Below, piece by piece: positions 43,543-51,839 of a stretch of 64,000 nucleotides of DNA; positions within the stretch are counted from its first letter, which is position 1, and the number at the start of each line of letters is the position of its first letter. The DNA lies in assembly GCA_022843825.1 (NCBI GenBank), contig JALHMX010000006.1, positions 62,001-126,000 of the forward strand. Direction: 5' to 3'. The position numbers and the translations under genes were made by a program. Under the pieces are notes generated by a model that was not told the DNA's origin, searched no databases, and saw only the letters and a program-made list of their open reading frames with translations. Source of the stretch: Pseudobdellovibrionaceae bacterium (lineage in GTDB: Bacteria; Bdellovibrionota; Bdellovibrionia; Bdellovibrionales; Bdellovibrionaceae).

Positions 43543-45460
43543 TCTTAAACCTCAAAATAAAACGAGCGCCTGATTTAAATTTATTGTCATAGATTAATTC
43601 GCCATTCATTTTACTCATCAAAGTAGAACATAGATAAAGTCCTAACCCCGTGCCTTCACCTTCAGGCTTGGTGGTAAAAAACGGCTTAAACAGATCTACC
43701 TGCTGATTTTCACCAATACCAGGGCCATTATCCTCTATTATAAAATCTATATGCGAAGCATGATTTACACCCTGATATATTTTAATACTGCCTTCGGCTT
43801 TTTTTGACTGCAGAGCTTCGCAAGAATTTTTAATTAAATTAAAAATAATTTGCTGTAAATATACGGGCTGTGCATTAATCATTTGGCTTTTGACGTCAAT
43901 AAAAACCCGTGTAGATCTTAATACCGACTTTAACAGCGTCATTGTCTTCTTTAATACCACAGCAAAGTCGATTTGTTGCATTTCACGAGAAGCCTCTGAA
44001 CTAAAGTCGACCAAATCCTTAATAATCAACTCGCTTCTGGTCGTAGCCTTGTAAACTTCCTTCAAATCATTAAGCAAACTAGCATTATTAGTATTGTTAG
44101 TATTGTTACTGATTTCAGAAATAAGATATTCGGTAGTTAGCTTTAATCCTGTTAATGGATTATTCAATTCATGAGCCAGGTGATTTGCTAAATTTCCTAT
44201 CGTACTCATTTTTTCTGACTGTATAAATTGAGACTTAAGTTTATTCATCTCTGTTATATTTTCATAAAATAGCAAAAAATATTTTCTTGGATCTGTAGGA
44301 ACTCGAAATGAGCTCGAATGAACTTGGAACTGATTTTTTGAAATTTCAATTGTACCCTTGCGATTAACGTCGTCAGTCGAATCGAGCAATGGACAATGTA
44401 AACACTGAGTTTGTCTGTTCGCTAACACTTCATAGCATTTTCCGCTGACTTGATCCTTAGGCAAATAACTGGCTTGTATAATATTAAATTCTTCATCTAC
44501 GACATGGATTGGATCCTTATAAGCTTTAAAAGTATTTTTCCATTGTCTAAGTAAAATTCTTTCACTTTCCTCTGTAATCCAGCGACTCATAATCAGTGAC
44601 AATAAACTTAGTCGCTCTGTTACAAACGACTGCACTAAAGAAATATTATGTGCTGCACCTTGATTTTCAAGATAAAAATAAAAGTGCATTTTAGACAGCT
44701 GCTCTTTCCAGAAAAGAATTTTCCCTACGGGTCGTTGATAGATATTCGCCAACAAGGCTGCTAAATGACTAGAGTCTGGTATATCTTTATTTTCTAGTTT
44801 AATATTTTTTTGAGAGTAATATTTTCTGTCATCGTATCTAAATAAAACAGCCTGCTCGTCATCATCCAACTTAACAATAATACCCATTTGATAGAAGGCA
44901 TTTATTTTTTTAATTTCTTTCCATAAGTATTGCAGAAGCTCATCTAAAAAACTGCTCTGGTTATAGTTTGAGTTAATGAAATCTAGAAAAAAGAGCAGCT
45001 GTTTTTCATGCTGCTTTTTAGATTGCTCTTCTAAATGGAAAATTTTAAGCGCATTGCTTCGCTCTTTATCCTGATAGGTTAGAAATTCATTCAGTTTTTC
45101 CAGCTCATTTCTTTTTTCTTCGACATTCTCTCGGGCTAAAATGGCTTGGCTTTTTTGATGATCAACCAACCTAGCTGCTTCTATTCTTTTTGGAATCTTG
45201 TCTAAATTATCCTCGGATAACGTAAAGGTAGGACGAATTTTACTATAAAGATCAGCCGAAACTGTTTCCTCGCTGCCCACGATAAATATTTTGTGTGCGA
45301 CTGTATCCAGAGCAGTTGGCCACATATTAATAATATCTTGATAAGAGCTCGCACGACCTATCACGCAGTCGTATTTTTTTTTAACATTAAAATTTAAATC
45401 GATCTGTTTAACAGTATCGGGTATTAAGTTTATAAATTCTTTGGCTACAAAGATATGCAC
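43535..45460 (-). CDS. Soluble hybrid-type sensor histidine kinase
   Basis: The 641-residue protein has no membrane segment. The N-terminal 90 residues look like a degenerate receiver (KKYDCVIGRASSYQDIINM). A coiled coil (about 95-150), a GAF-like region (about 160-290) and a PAS-like region (about 310-375; VVDEEFNIIQASYLPKDQVS, with a C-x-x-C-P pair in NRQTQCLHCPLLD) follow. The kinase core has IGNLANHLAHELNNPLTGLK with the phospho-His, then NLIKNSCEALQSKK, DNGPGIG and GTGLGLYLCSTLMSKM. It is coupled to the TPR gene (TAGTG overlap) and the response regulator. It probably senses a cytoplasmic signal. Confidence 0.88.
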   Translation of the reverse strand: MHIFVAKEFINLIPDTVKQIDLNFNVKKKYDCVIGRASSYQDIINMWPTALDTVAHKIFIVGSEETVSADLYSKIRPTFTLSEDNLDKIPKRIEAARLVDHQKSQAILARENVEEKRNELEKLNEFLTYQDKERSNALKIFHLEEQSKKQHEKQLLFFLDFINSNYNQSSFLDELLQYLWKEIKKINAFYQMGIIVKLDDDEQAVLFRYDDRKYYSQKNIKLENKDIPDSSHLAALLANIYQRPVGKILFWKEQLSKMHFYFYLENQGAAHNISLVQSFVTERLSLLSLIMSRWITEESERILLRQWKNTFKAYKDPIHVVDEEFNIIQASYLPKDQVSGKCYEVLANRQTQCLHCPLLDSTDDVNRKGTIEISKNQFQVHSSSFRVPTDPRKYFLLFYENITEMNKLKSQFIQSEKMSTIGNLANHLAHELNNPLTGLKLTTEYLISEISNNTNNTNNASLLNDLKEVYKATTRSELIIKDLVDFSSEASREMQQIDFAVVLKKTMTLLKSVLRSTRVFIDVKSQMINAQPVYLQQIIFNLIKNSCEALQSKKAEGSIKIYQGVNHASHIDFIIEDNGPGIGENQQVDLFKPFFTTKPEGEGTGLGLYLCSTLMSKMNGELIYDNKFKSGARFILRFKSG

Positions 45461-46290
45461 TAAATAACGCTAGCATGCCCGAAGTAATATCGCAACTTTA
45501 TCTCCTCGATTAATGCTAACTCAGTGTTCCCTAGCTTATTCAAAAGCTCTATATTTTTTCTTGTCAGATCTTGATCAAAATTATGTGTTTGCAAATAGGT
45601 GTTTACCCTTTTGTTGGCCGCACCAAACTCACCCTGCTGCTCTTTCCAAACCGCAAAACATTTGATTGCTACAGGATTGTGAGCATTAATATCCAAAGCT
45701 TTTTCGATGTTGGCTAGCGCAAGCTCAGCATCACCCATCTTGTAGTGCATAATCGCTAAAGATACCCATGCTTTGTCAAAAAGAGGATCTGCGTAGACCG
45801 CCTGTCTAAGTGCCAGAATAGCATCGTGGGGCTGATCATCATGGATATGTAACAAGCCCCAAGCGAACAGCCCTACAGCATCAGAAATAAATTCATCGTG
45901 ATTTTGATTTAAAACCTCTTCAAGCCCTTCAAAATCATTAAATACAATATATATATCAATTAAAAAATGAAACAGCTGTTTTCTTTGGTCGAAGTCAAGG
46001 GTGTCACTTCGACTTTGCAACTCTAAACCAACATCTAAGGCCTCATTATGACGATTCATCGACATGAGCAGACGCATTTGCTCCAGACAATCATCGGGTC
46101 TGTTTAGCTTACTAACAAGAACAGACAACGTCTTTATCGCGGCCGCATAGTCTTTAAGTTTTATCTGCACCTTATAAAGTAAACTTAAATATTCGGTATC
46201 GTGAGATGCTTGGTTTGATATCTGTACAAGATTTAAAAATGACTGCTTAAACTTTTTTTCCTGATAAAGATCTTTTGCTTTAGATAACAT
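45460..46290 (-). CDS. TPR-repeat protein
   Basis: The 276-residue protein is helical throughout with tetratricopeptide-type repeats: YKVQIKLKDYAAAIKTLSVL, MHYKMGDAELALANIEKALD, DPLFDKAWVSLAIMHYKMGD, HNPVAIKCFAVWKEQQGEFG. No signal peptide, so it is cytoplasmic scaffolding. It is the first gene of a TPR-kinase-receiver operon immediately downstream of the flagellar genes. A role in coupling the two-component pair to the flagellum is conceivable but is only inference from position. Confidence 0.8.
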   Translation of the reverse strand: MLSKAKDLYQEKKFKQSFLNLVQISNQASHDTEYLSLLYKVQIKLKDYAAAIKTLSVLVSKLNRPDDCLEQMRLLMSMNRHNEALDVGLELQSRSDTLDFDQRKQLFHFLIDIYIVFNDFEGLEEVLNQNHDEFISDAVGLFAWGLLHIHDDQPHDAILALRQAVYADPLFDKAWVSLAIMHYKMGDAELALANIEKALDINAHNPVAIKCFAVWKEQQGEFGAANKRVNTYLQTHNFDQDLTRKNIELLNKLGNTELALIEEIKLRYYFGHASVI

Positions 46291-46404
46291 TGACTCCCCA
46301 TTTCACTAATTTGAATTGTGATTTAAGAGGGAGCAATCATGGTGCCAGCTGGTTTCGATTCTAAACGATTTAAACAGTATTCATAAAAAGGTATTTGACT
46401 GTCG

Positions 46405-46431
46405 AGTCATGGAATTGACCTGTCCATGACT
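46405..46431 (-). terminator. Hairpin after the FliT-like gene
   Basis: AGTCATGG (46405-46412) pairs with CCATGACT (46424-46431) over an 11-base loop, 24 bp past the stop of the 46455-46847 gene. On minus no T-run follows immediately. It is a possible weak end of the flagellar transcript. Confidence 0.35.
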
Positions 46432-46454
46432 TTGAAGGCGTTTTTTTCCTAGGC

Positions 46455-46847
46455 CTACAGCTTATAACCTGCCATAGTCCGTCTTGCGTGCCTAACGGTT
46501 TTAAGCTCGTTGATAATATTTGTTTTAAGACGTTCTATTAAACTAATAATTTGAATATCTTGTTCGATTATGCGATTTACAAATATATTTTTTACACGAA
46601 GGCACTCCCTAGCTATTTCTTGGTCCTGTGGACTAGCGATCATATTCATCGCGACCTCATCATTATGTGCCCGCACAATTTCAGCATCAATATACTTAAT
46701 GATATTAAGTATATCTTCTCTTTGATTATAAAAATATTCGATATTTTCATATTGGGAGGATGTTAGTTGTACTAATTGCTTCTCGTTTAACGAGTAGAAT
46801 TTTTCTAGGAAGTGGTTTTTCTCGTTAAGTAATTGTATGGTTTTCAT
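46455..46847 (-). CDS. FliT/FlgN-like flagellar chaperone candidate
   Basis: The 130-residue protein is a long charged helical bundle (LNEKNHFLEKFYSLNEKQLV and QREDILNIIKYIDAEIVRAH) with no signal peptide. FliT and FlgN-type export chaperones have this shape and are usually encoded next to fliS, as here: the start overlaps the fliS stop by 1 bp. Sequence similarity is too weak to name it with confidence. Confidence 0.6.
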   Translation of the reverse strand: MKTIQLLNEKNHFLEKFYSLNEKQLVQLTSSQYENIEYFYNQREDILNIIKYIDAEIVRAHNDEVAMNMIASPQDQEIARECLRVKNIFVNRIIEQDIQIISLIERLKTNIINELKTVRHARRTMAGYKL

Positions 46848-47245
46848 TAAGCGGCTCCTCCATTTTGATCGTTATCATTTTTATTTTTTATGACATGAAC
46901 CCAGCCCTCATAAAGATTATCTAATATCTTTAAGCAGGACTTTAGGGCATTTATATCCCCACTAACATTGGCCTTAGTGTATTGCTCTAATAGATAGACA
47001 TACAGTTGATCTAGCTGTTTCGGTAAATCGCCACCTACACTGTGATTAAGTGACGCTTGAAACTCGAGGATAATATCGTAAGCGCGCAAAATATTTTTTC
47101 CTCGCTCAGGAACATTGCCTTCTTCCGCGGCCTGAATGGCCATTTTAGTAAAGCGAATGGCGCCTTCATACAGCATAAGCAGGACTTGCTCTTTCGAAGC
47201 ACTCATAATTGCTGTTTGTTGATACTTCTTATACGGATTAGTCAT
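46847..47245 (-). CDS. fliS: Flagellin export chaperone FliS
   Basis: FliS binds newly made flagellin and keeps it unfolded until export. The 132-residue protein shows MTNPYKKYQQTAIMSASKEQ, LLMLYEGAIRFTKMAIQAAE, and ILRAYDIILEFQASLNHSVG, then YVYLLEQYTKANVSGDINAL, all characteristic. It lies between fliD and the FliT-like gene, in the usual order. A 7-bp hairpin (CATCAGC/GCTGATG, 47269-47283) in the fliD-fliS gap and an AGGTAG ribosome site precede it. Confidence 0.94.
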   Translation of the reverse strand: MTNPYKKYQQTAIMSASKEQVLLMLYEGAIRFTKMAIQAAEEGNVPERGKNILRAYDIILEFQASLNHSVGGDLPKQLDQLYVYLLEQYTKANVSGDINALKSCLKILDNLYEGWVHVIKNKNDNDQNGGAA

Positions 47246-47283
47246 TCTACCTCATTAATTAATCGCAGCATCAGCTGCTGATG

Positions 47284-48645
47284 TTATTTTATCGCTGCTA
47301 CGGCTGCTCCCTGACTCTGTATTTTTGACATAGCTTCTTCCATCTGAGCAAACTGCTTTCTTAAACTCACTTCTTTTTTCTCAAGTGATTTTTCTTTGCG
47401 CTCAAGTTGATTGTCCATGTTTCTTATTCTACCTTGATAAGCTGTCTTGCGTGCTCCTATGGCGCCACTATTTGGATCCGTTAGACCCTTGATCTGCCTC
47501 ATAAGATTAGGTACGAATCCGACATCAACATTATTACCTCTCATGAACTTAACGACTTCTTTAGGTTCAGTCGTAACGGCTTTCTTAAACTTCTCTTGGT
47601 TGAAATTCAGCGTCCCATTCCGATTAAACTCAACACCTAACTCAATGACTCTTTGAAATTTGCTATTAGTCATTTGCGGAGTTTGAATAATACTTCTTAA
47701 AGTATTTTCCGTACGTCGCATAAAAGATTCTCCGCCTAAGGGGCCCAATCTTTGACGTCCTGACTTGTCGGGGTTTAATTTGTTTTGTTGCTGTATAAAA
47801 GACAAGGCTGCGTTATATGAATCAACGAATCCCTTTAGTTTTTCTGATATAATGTCAAAGTTTTCAGACACCTTAATTTTGATTTCTTTTCCTGGGCTTG
47901 CTTGCTTGAGATCCACTGTTACACCAGGCAGTAAGTCCTTAATTGTGTTTTCTTCTGATTCAAACTCTTGTCCATCCAGCTTATACTTGGCATTCTGCGC
48001 CTTTAGTTCGTTATCAAATTGCAAGTCCATTTCTCCGTCCAACATGTAAGCTACAGGAAAACTGACATTATTGTCTTCACCTGTTATAGCTCCAGAAATT
48101 TGAAGTTTGAATCCACGATCTTTATTATTAACATCGTCGATGACAGTGGCCGTTACGCCAGCATTTGATAAATTAATTTTCTCAGCGATTTTATCAAGCG
48201 TTGACTCATCTTTAGAAATATAAACTTCTTTAACTCCATCAGCGGTTTGGAATTTTATGTAGCCAACACCTGCTAAAGTTTTATTCCGGTCAGGAAAACC
48301 ATTTGAGGCTACTGATGGCTTAGATGCCAGTTGAATAACTTCTATAGTGTGATCTCCGGATTCTGCAATCTCTGGATCTACTGTACCAGAGACGAAATCC
48401 GCAAAGCTTGAATCAAATTTTTTATCAACGAATCCTTTACGCCCCATTAAGCTTGAAAAGTTAGTTGTAATTTCATTTATCTTTGCTTCGAAGTCTCCGA
48501 CCATTTTAACTTTGTCTTCAGTATCAGCTTTCTTAGCTTGGATAGGTTTTAATACAGAGCGCTCCGCTTCGATCACTTGATCGACCAGATTGGCAGGCAT
48601 TCCACTAGCTAACCCTGATATCTTTAACCCCAAATATTCCTCCAT
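47284..48645 (-). CDS. fliD: Flagellar filament cap protein FliD
   Basis: FliD caps the growing flagellar filament and directs flagellin folding. The 453-residue protein starts with LGLKISGLASGMPANLVDQV (the FliD N-terminal motif is S-G-L-x-S-G-(M/I)-(D/P)), has conserved helical ends that form the leg, and a middle beta-rich domain with IQLASKPSVASNGF and GVTVDLKQASPGKEIKIKVS. The C-terminal helices include RKTAYQGRIRNMDNQLERKE. Length is typical. It lies in the minus-strand flagellar run downstream of the FlaG-like gene. Confidence 0.94.
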   Translation of the reverse strand: MEEYLGLKISGLASGMPANLVDQVIEAERSVLKPIQAKKADTEDKVKMVGDFEAKINEITTNFSSLMGRKGFVDKKFDSSFADFVSGTVDPEIAESGDHTIEVIQLASKPSVASNGFPDRNKTLAGVGYIKFQTADGVKEVYISKDESTLDKIAEKINLSNAGVTATVIDDVNNKDRGFKLQISGAITGEDNNVSFPVAYMLDGEMDLQFDNELKAQNAKYKLDGQEFESEENTIKDLLPGVTVDLKQASPGKEIKIKVSENFDIISEKLKGFVDSYNAALSFIQQQNKLNPDKSGRQRLGPLGGESFMRRTENTLRSIIQTPQMTNSKFQRVIELGVEFNRNGTLNFNQEKFKKAVTTEPKEVVKFMRGNNVDVGFVPNLMRQIKGLTDPNSGAIGARKTAYQGRIRNMDNQLERKEKSLEKKEVSLRKQFAQMEEAMSKIQSQGAAVAAIK

Positions 48646-48773
48646 GAAAAATAGGCGTTACTTCATATATTATGCAGATTATTTTCAAATAGCGTGAGTC
48701 AATTGATTGTCTGTAGACTTTCCGTGAGGAGGAAATATTGTCCTAGACTTAAGAGGGTCTTTTACAAGAAATT

Positions 48774-49145
48774 CTAAGCGGTGCGCTTAAGAAGCTGGCC
48801 TTTTTTATTATCTCCAGAACTTTCGTCTGAAAAAACGTCCCACATATCAAATTCAGATATGCTTCGTATTACTTCTCCTGATGCTGAGGTCACTTGCGCG
48901 AACTTAGTCTCATCATTTACAATTTTTTTGGCGGTCCAGTTCATCTCTTTCATAAAACTTTTTTTATTTAATAACTCTAATGCCTGATCAAATTGCTCAT
49001 CAGTCATTCGTTCTTTTTGTTTATTCTTATTATAGAAATACTGCCCGTTGGCGTCGCGATCTGTAGTACTGTCTGCTTTTATTGGTTTCTCTTCCGTACG
49101 AGGAACCGCTGGTATATTTAAAGAATTGAGACCTTTAATATTCAT
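48774..49145 (-). CDS. flaG: FlaG-like flagellar protein
   Basis: The 123-residue protein has a disordered N-terminus (VPRTEEKPIKADSTTDRDAN) and a short C-terminal domain with FAQVTSASGEVIRSISEFDM. That domain resembles the FlaG pattern, in which a D-x-x-T-G-E-V-I-x-x-I-P strand pair is usual. FlaG proteins help control filament length. Location between the flagellins and fliD supports the call. A sigma-28-type promoter lies directly upstream (49153-49180) so that the transcript would be nearly leaderless. Confidence 0.65.
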   Translation of the reverse strand: MNIKGLNSLNIPAVPRTEEKPIKADSTTDRDANGQYFYNKNKQKERMTDEQFDQALELLNKKSFMKEMNWTAKKIVNDETKFAQVTSASGEVIRSISEFDMWDVFSDESSGDNKKGQLLKRTA

Positions 49146-49152
49146 ACAAACT

Positions 49153-49180
49153 ATATCGGCTCAAACTGAGAAAAACTTTA
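49153..49180 (-). promoter_or_regulatory. Sigma-28-type flagellar promoter ahead of the FlaG-like gene
   Basis: On the minus strand TAAAGTTT is followed after 12 bases by GCCGATAT (plus-strand ATATCGGC at 49153-49160). That is close to the enterobacterial FliA consensus (TAAAGTTT-N11-GCCGATAA). The expected start site is only a few bases from the ATG at 49145, and no ribosome site precedes that ATG, so the message may be leaderless. Confidence 0.75.
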
Positions 49181-49183
49181 GTT

Positions 49184-49228
49184 ACTAAAAAAATAGAAAA
49201 AACGAAGACCTGTGTGAGCAGATCTTCG
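49184..49228 (-). terminator. Rho-independent terminator of flagellin gene 1
   Basis: CGAAGATCTG pairs with CAGGTCTTCG on the minus strand (49203-49228; 9 of 10 pairs, 6-base loop), followed by a T-rich run (49186-49201). It lies 38 bp past the stop of the 49266-50099 flagellin gene. Confidence 0.85.
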
Positions 49229-49265
49229 TCTGGGAATGTCACTTAAGAAAATTTCGTAGCGGAAA

Positions 49266-50099
49266 TTATCCTAATAATTTTAAAGCCATTTGTGGAATTT
49301 GGTTAGCTTGCACTAATGCTGCAGTTGTACCTTGCAACATTACATTATTACGAGCTAACTCAGAAGATGCAGCAGCTACGTCAGTATCACGGATACGTGA
49401 ATTAGCAGCATTCATGTTTTCATTCATAGTACCGATTACATCTACTGTTGAAGCTAGTCTGTTTTGCATAGCACCTAAGTTAGCGCGTGAACCGTTTACA
49501 TTTAATTGCGCATTATCTAAAGCTGCCAATCCTGCACGAGCCCCTTCTTTTGTTGCAAAATCAAGATCTGTAATACCTAAGTTATCAATAGTCACATTGG
49601 TTACACCAGAATCATAAGAAATCCAGTCAGTGGCCTCATTTGCGCCAGTTCCGATGTGGATATCTAGATTTCCGCCTGAACCATCTAATAGTCTTTTTGA
49701 ACCGAAAGTCGTTGATTCAGCAACACGTTGAATTTCTGCTTTTAATGAATCTACTTCTTTCTGGATGAATCCACGCTCAGCATCACCAATAGTGTCTGAA
49801 CCTGCTTGGATTCCTAATTCTCTTAAACGAGTAATGATGTTTGAAGTTTCACCCATTGCTTGTTCAGCAGTTTGGATCATTGATATACCATCATTAGCGT
49901 TTCGAGCCGCTTGACCTAAAGATCGCACTTGCGACTTTAAGTTCTCACTGATCGCTAAACCGGCAGCGTCATCCCCTGCTTTAGTAATACGCGATCCTGT
50001 TGAAAGTTGAGCCATGCTTTTTTGCATTTCTCTTGAGTTCGTACTCATCGATCTTTGTGCATTAATTGATGCTACGTTTGTTGTAATTCTCATTCCCAT
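49266..50099 (-). CDS. fliC: Flagellin, paralogue 1
   Basis: A 277-residue flagellin, the exported filament subunit. It has the conserved N-terminal D0/D1 helices (ITTNVASINAQRSMSTNSRE, GSRITKAGDDAAGLAISENL, and ANDGISMIQTAEQAMGETSN) and the C-terminal helix (NAANSRIRDTDVAAASSELA through IPQMALKLLG). The variable D2/D3 region is absent, giving a short flagellin. It is nearly identical to paralogue 2 at 50565-51398, with changes concentrated in the middle (residues about 150-190). Each copy has its own sigma-28-type promoter and terminator. Confidence 0.97.
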   Translation of the reverse strand: MGMRITTNVASINAQRSMSTNSREMQKSMAQLSTGSRITKAGDDAAGLAISENLKSQVRSLGQAARNANDGISMIQTAEQAMGETSNIITRLRELGIQAGSDTIGDAERGFIQKEVDSLKAEIQRVAESTTFGSKRLLDGSGGNLDIHIGTGANEATDWISYDSGVTNVTIDNLGITDLDFATKEGARAGLAALDNAQLNVNGSRANLGAMQNRLASTVDVIGTMNENMNAANSRIRDTDVAAASSELARNNVMLQGTTAALVQANQIPQMALKLLG

Positions 50100-50252
50100 T
50101 TAAAACCTCTCCTGTTTTTTCATAGCTATGTGTTAAGGCATAACTACTGTTTGTTATTTTTTGATCTGCACTCTTCTAAACAGGACCTTTACTTAGGACT
50201 TACTTGCAGTCACACCCGCAAGCCCTCTGGCCTATCCAGTCGAGTCTCAATC

Positions 50253-50279
50253 ACTGGCCTACCTATCGGCGAGGCCAGT
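50253..50279. promoter_or_regulatory. Inverted repeat overlapping the flagellin-1 -10 element
   Basis: ACTGGCCT (50253-50260) and AGGCCAGT (50272-50279) are a perfect 8-bp dyad with an 11-base centre that contains the -10 box CTATCGGC. It could be a repressor or activator site, or a leader hairpin. Confidence 0.45.
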
Positions 50280-50289
50280 TGCGTCTTTA
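50263..50289 (-). promoter_or_regulatory. Sigma-28-type promoter of flagellin 1
   Basis: On minus, TAAA (50286-50289) is followed by 15 bases and GCCGATAG (50263-50270), the spacing and sequence expected for FliA-type promoters. Confidence 0.75.
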
Positions 50290-50490
50290 GTCACGTCGAG
50301 TAAAACTAGACCATTGTCTAAAGCAAACTAGACCTTAGTATTGAAAATTGGACTTATTTATAGGGTTTTTCAGGACTTTAGTCGGGATCTATCGGAAGTC
50401 TCGGCAAGTCCATATTGGACTTTTTTCTGACAGACGATAGCCTGCGCAGACTTTGTATATATCTAGTCTATATATATGTTTATAAGTCAC

Positions 50491-50523
50491 AAATAAAAAA
50501 GCCACTCTTTTCAGAGTGGCTTT
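50491..50523 (-). terminator. Rho-independent terminator of flagellin gene 2
   Basis: GCCACTCT (50501-50508) pairs with AGAGTGGC (50513-50520), extended by A-T pairs, with a 4-base loop. On minus it is followed by TTTTTT (50495-50500). It lies 42 bp past the stop of the 50565-51398 gene. Confidence 0.9.
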
Positions 50524-50564
50524 GAGAGAGGTTATTAAATCGGCGTGACTGACGAGCGATTTAA

Positions 50565-51398
50565 TTATCCAATTAGTTTTAAAGCCATTTGCGGAATTTG
50601 GTTAGCTTGCACTAATGCCGCAGTAGTACCTTGCAACATTACACTGTTACGAGCTAACTCAGACGATGATGCCGCAATATCAGTATCACGGATACGTGAA
50701 TTAGCAGCGCTCATGTTCTCATTCATAGTACCGATCACATCTACTGTAGAGGATAATCTGTTTTGAAGAGCACCTAAGTTGGCTCGAGACCCGTTTACGT
50801 TTAACTGTGCTTTATCTAAAGAAGCCAACCCTGCACGAGCTCCTTCTTTAGTAGAAAAGTTAAGACTATCTATTCCCAAGCTACTCGTCGTAACGTTAGT
50901 GGTTGATGAATCGTACGAAATCCAATCGGTCTTACCATTAGCTGAAGTTCCTACGTGGATATCTAAAGTTCCACCCGTACCATCTAATAGTTTTCTAGAA
51001 CCGAAAGTTGTTGATTCAGCAACACGTTGAATTTCTGCTTTTAATGAATCTACTTCTTTTTGTATGAACCCACGCTCAGCATCACCAATGGTGTCTGAAC
51101 CGGATTGAATTCCTAGCTCTCGTAAACGAGTGACGATATTTGATACTTCACCCATTGCTTGCTCAGCTGTTTGGATCATTGAAATACCGTCATTGGCGTT
51201 TCGAGCCGCTTGACCTAAAGATCGCACTTGCGATTTTAAGTTTTCACTGATCGCTAAGCCGGCAGCGTCATCGCCCGCTTTAGTAATACGTGATCCTGTT
51301 GATATTTGAGCCATGCTTTTTTGCATTTCTCGAGAATTGGTGCTCATCGACCTCTGTGCATTCAGCGATGCCACATTTGTACTTACCCGCATACCCAT
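50565..51398 (-). CDS. fliC: Flagellin, paralogue 2
   Basis: A 277-residue flagellin, the same length as paralogue 1 and with most residues identical (for example VSTNVASLNAQRSMSTNSRE and SRIRDTDIAASSSELARNSV). Differences are clustered between about residues 145 and 200. Both copies end IPQMALKL(L/I)G. Tandem near-identical flagellins suggest a duplication and filaments of mixed composition. It precedes paralogue 1 on the minus strand and has its own promoter upstream and terminator downstream. Confidence 0.97.
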   Translation of the reverse strand: MGMRVSTNVASLNAQRSMSTNSREMQKSMAQISTGSRITKAGDDAAGLAISENLKSQVRSLGQAARNANDGISMIQTAEQAMGEVSNIVTRLRELGIQSGSDTIGDAERGFIQKEVDSLKAEIQRVAESTTFGSRKLLDGTGGTLDIHVGTSANGKTDWISYDSSTTNVTTSSLGIDSLNFSTKEGARAGLASLDKAQLNVNGSRANLGALQNRLSSTVDVIGTMNENMSAANSRIRDTDIAASSSELARNSVMLQGTTAALVQANQIPQMALKLIG

Positions 51399-51839
51399 AA
51401 ACGTCCCCTTTGTGGTAATGTTATTGTTAATAACCGTTAATTAAAAATCTGTTTCCTCTTAACAAAAAATTTTTTTAACAGCTCAAGATAAGTACGAAGC
51501 GTGACTGTACCTTTTCCTTTTCTCGAACCATCTTCCTTTTACAGAAGAGCCGGCGACATCTCTCAGTAGGCTTACCCACTTCAACTTATCGCTTACTTAA
51601 GGTATCGGACAAAGGTCTAGGCAACTTTAGACCTAAGGCTAACTTTTATTAGTTTTTTCTATTTAAAGCATCTTGACGCAGTTAAACGACATCCCTCTGA
51701 AGACAAAAGTCTAGGCAAAGCTAGACTAATATATAGTTCGATAATTCATTGAGACACTTTTGAGACACTTTTTATCTTGCATTTAAGCCGCAATCTGGAA
51801 AACTGTGAAAAAAAATGACTGAACTAAGGCAGGTAATTT
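51399..51839. promoter_or_regulatory. Divergent promoter region, flagellin 2 / GcvH-like gene
   Basis: A 441-bp gap with the sigma-28-type promoter of flagellin 2, two GTCTAG-type inverted repeats (51613-51634 and 51708-51727), a repeated 10-mer GTCTAGGCAA (51615-51624 and 51709-51718), and a tandem 11-mer TTGAGACACTT (51749-51759 and 51760-51770). The last may belong to a plus-strand promoter (a -10 candidate TATCTT lies at 51773-51778). No other gene is visible. Confidence 0.5.
51602..51629 (-). promoter_or_regulatory. Sigma-28-type promoter of flagellin 2
   Basis: On minus, TAAAGTTG begins at 51629 and TCCGATAC occupies 51602-51609, with a 12-base spacer after the 8-base -35. It is a one-base-changed version of the FliA consensus. 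It lies about 200 bp upstream of the gene. Confidence 0.6.

Larger units (their letters stand above)
50100..50564. promoter_or_regulatory. Leader and promoter region of flagellin 1
   Basis: The gap between the two flagellin genes has a sigma-28-type promoter, an inverted repeat, two AAACTAGACC direct repeats (50303-50312 and 50325-50334) and, near its far end, the terminator of flagellin 2. The expected leader is about 155 bases. Codon-free otherwise. Confidence 0.6.

Noticed and set aside
46339..46386. Plus-strand micro-ORF MVPAGFDSKRFKQYS with an AGGGAG site, in the gap between the FliT-like and TPR genes
   Set aside because: Only 15 residues, opposite to the flanking transcripts, and no promoter seen. 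It could be real but has nothing beyond a ribosome site and a stop.
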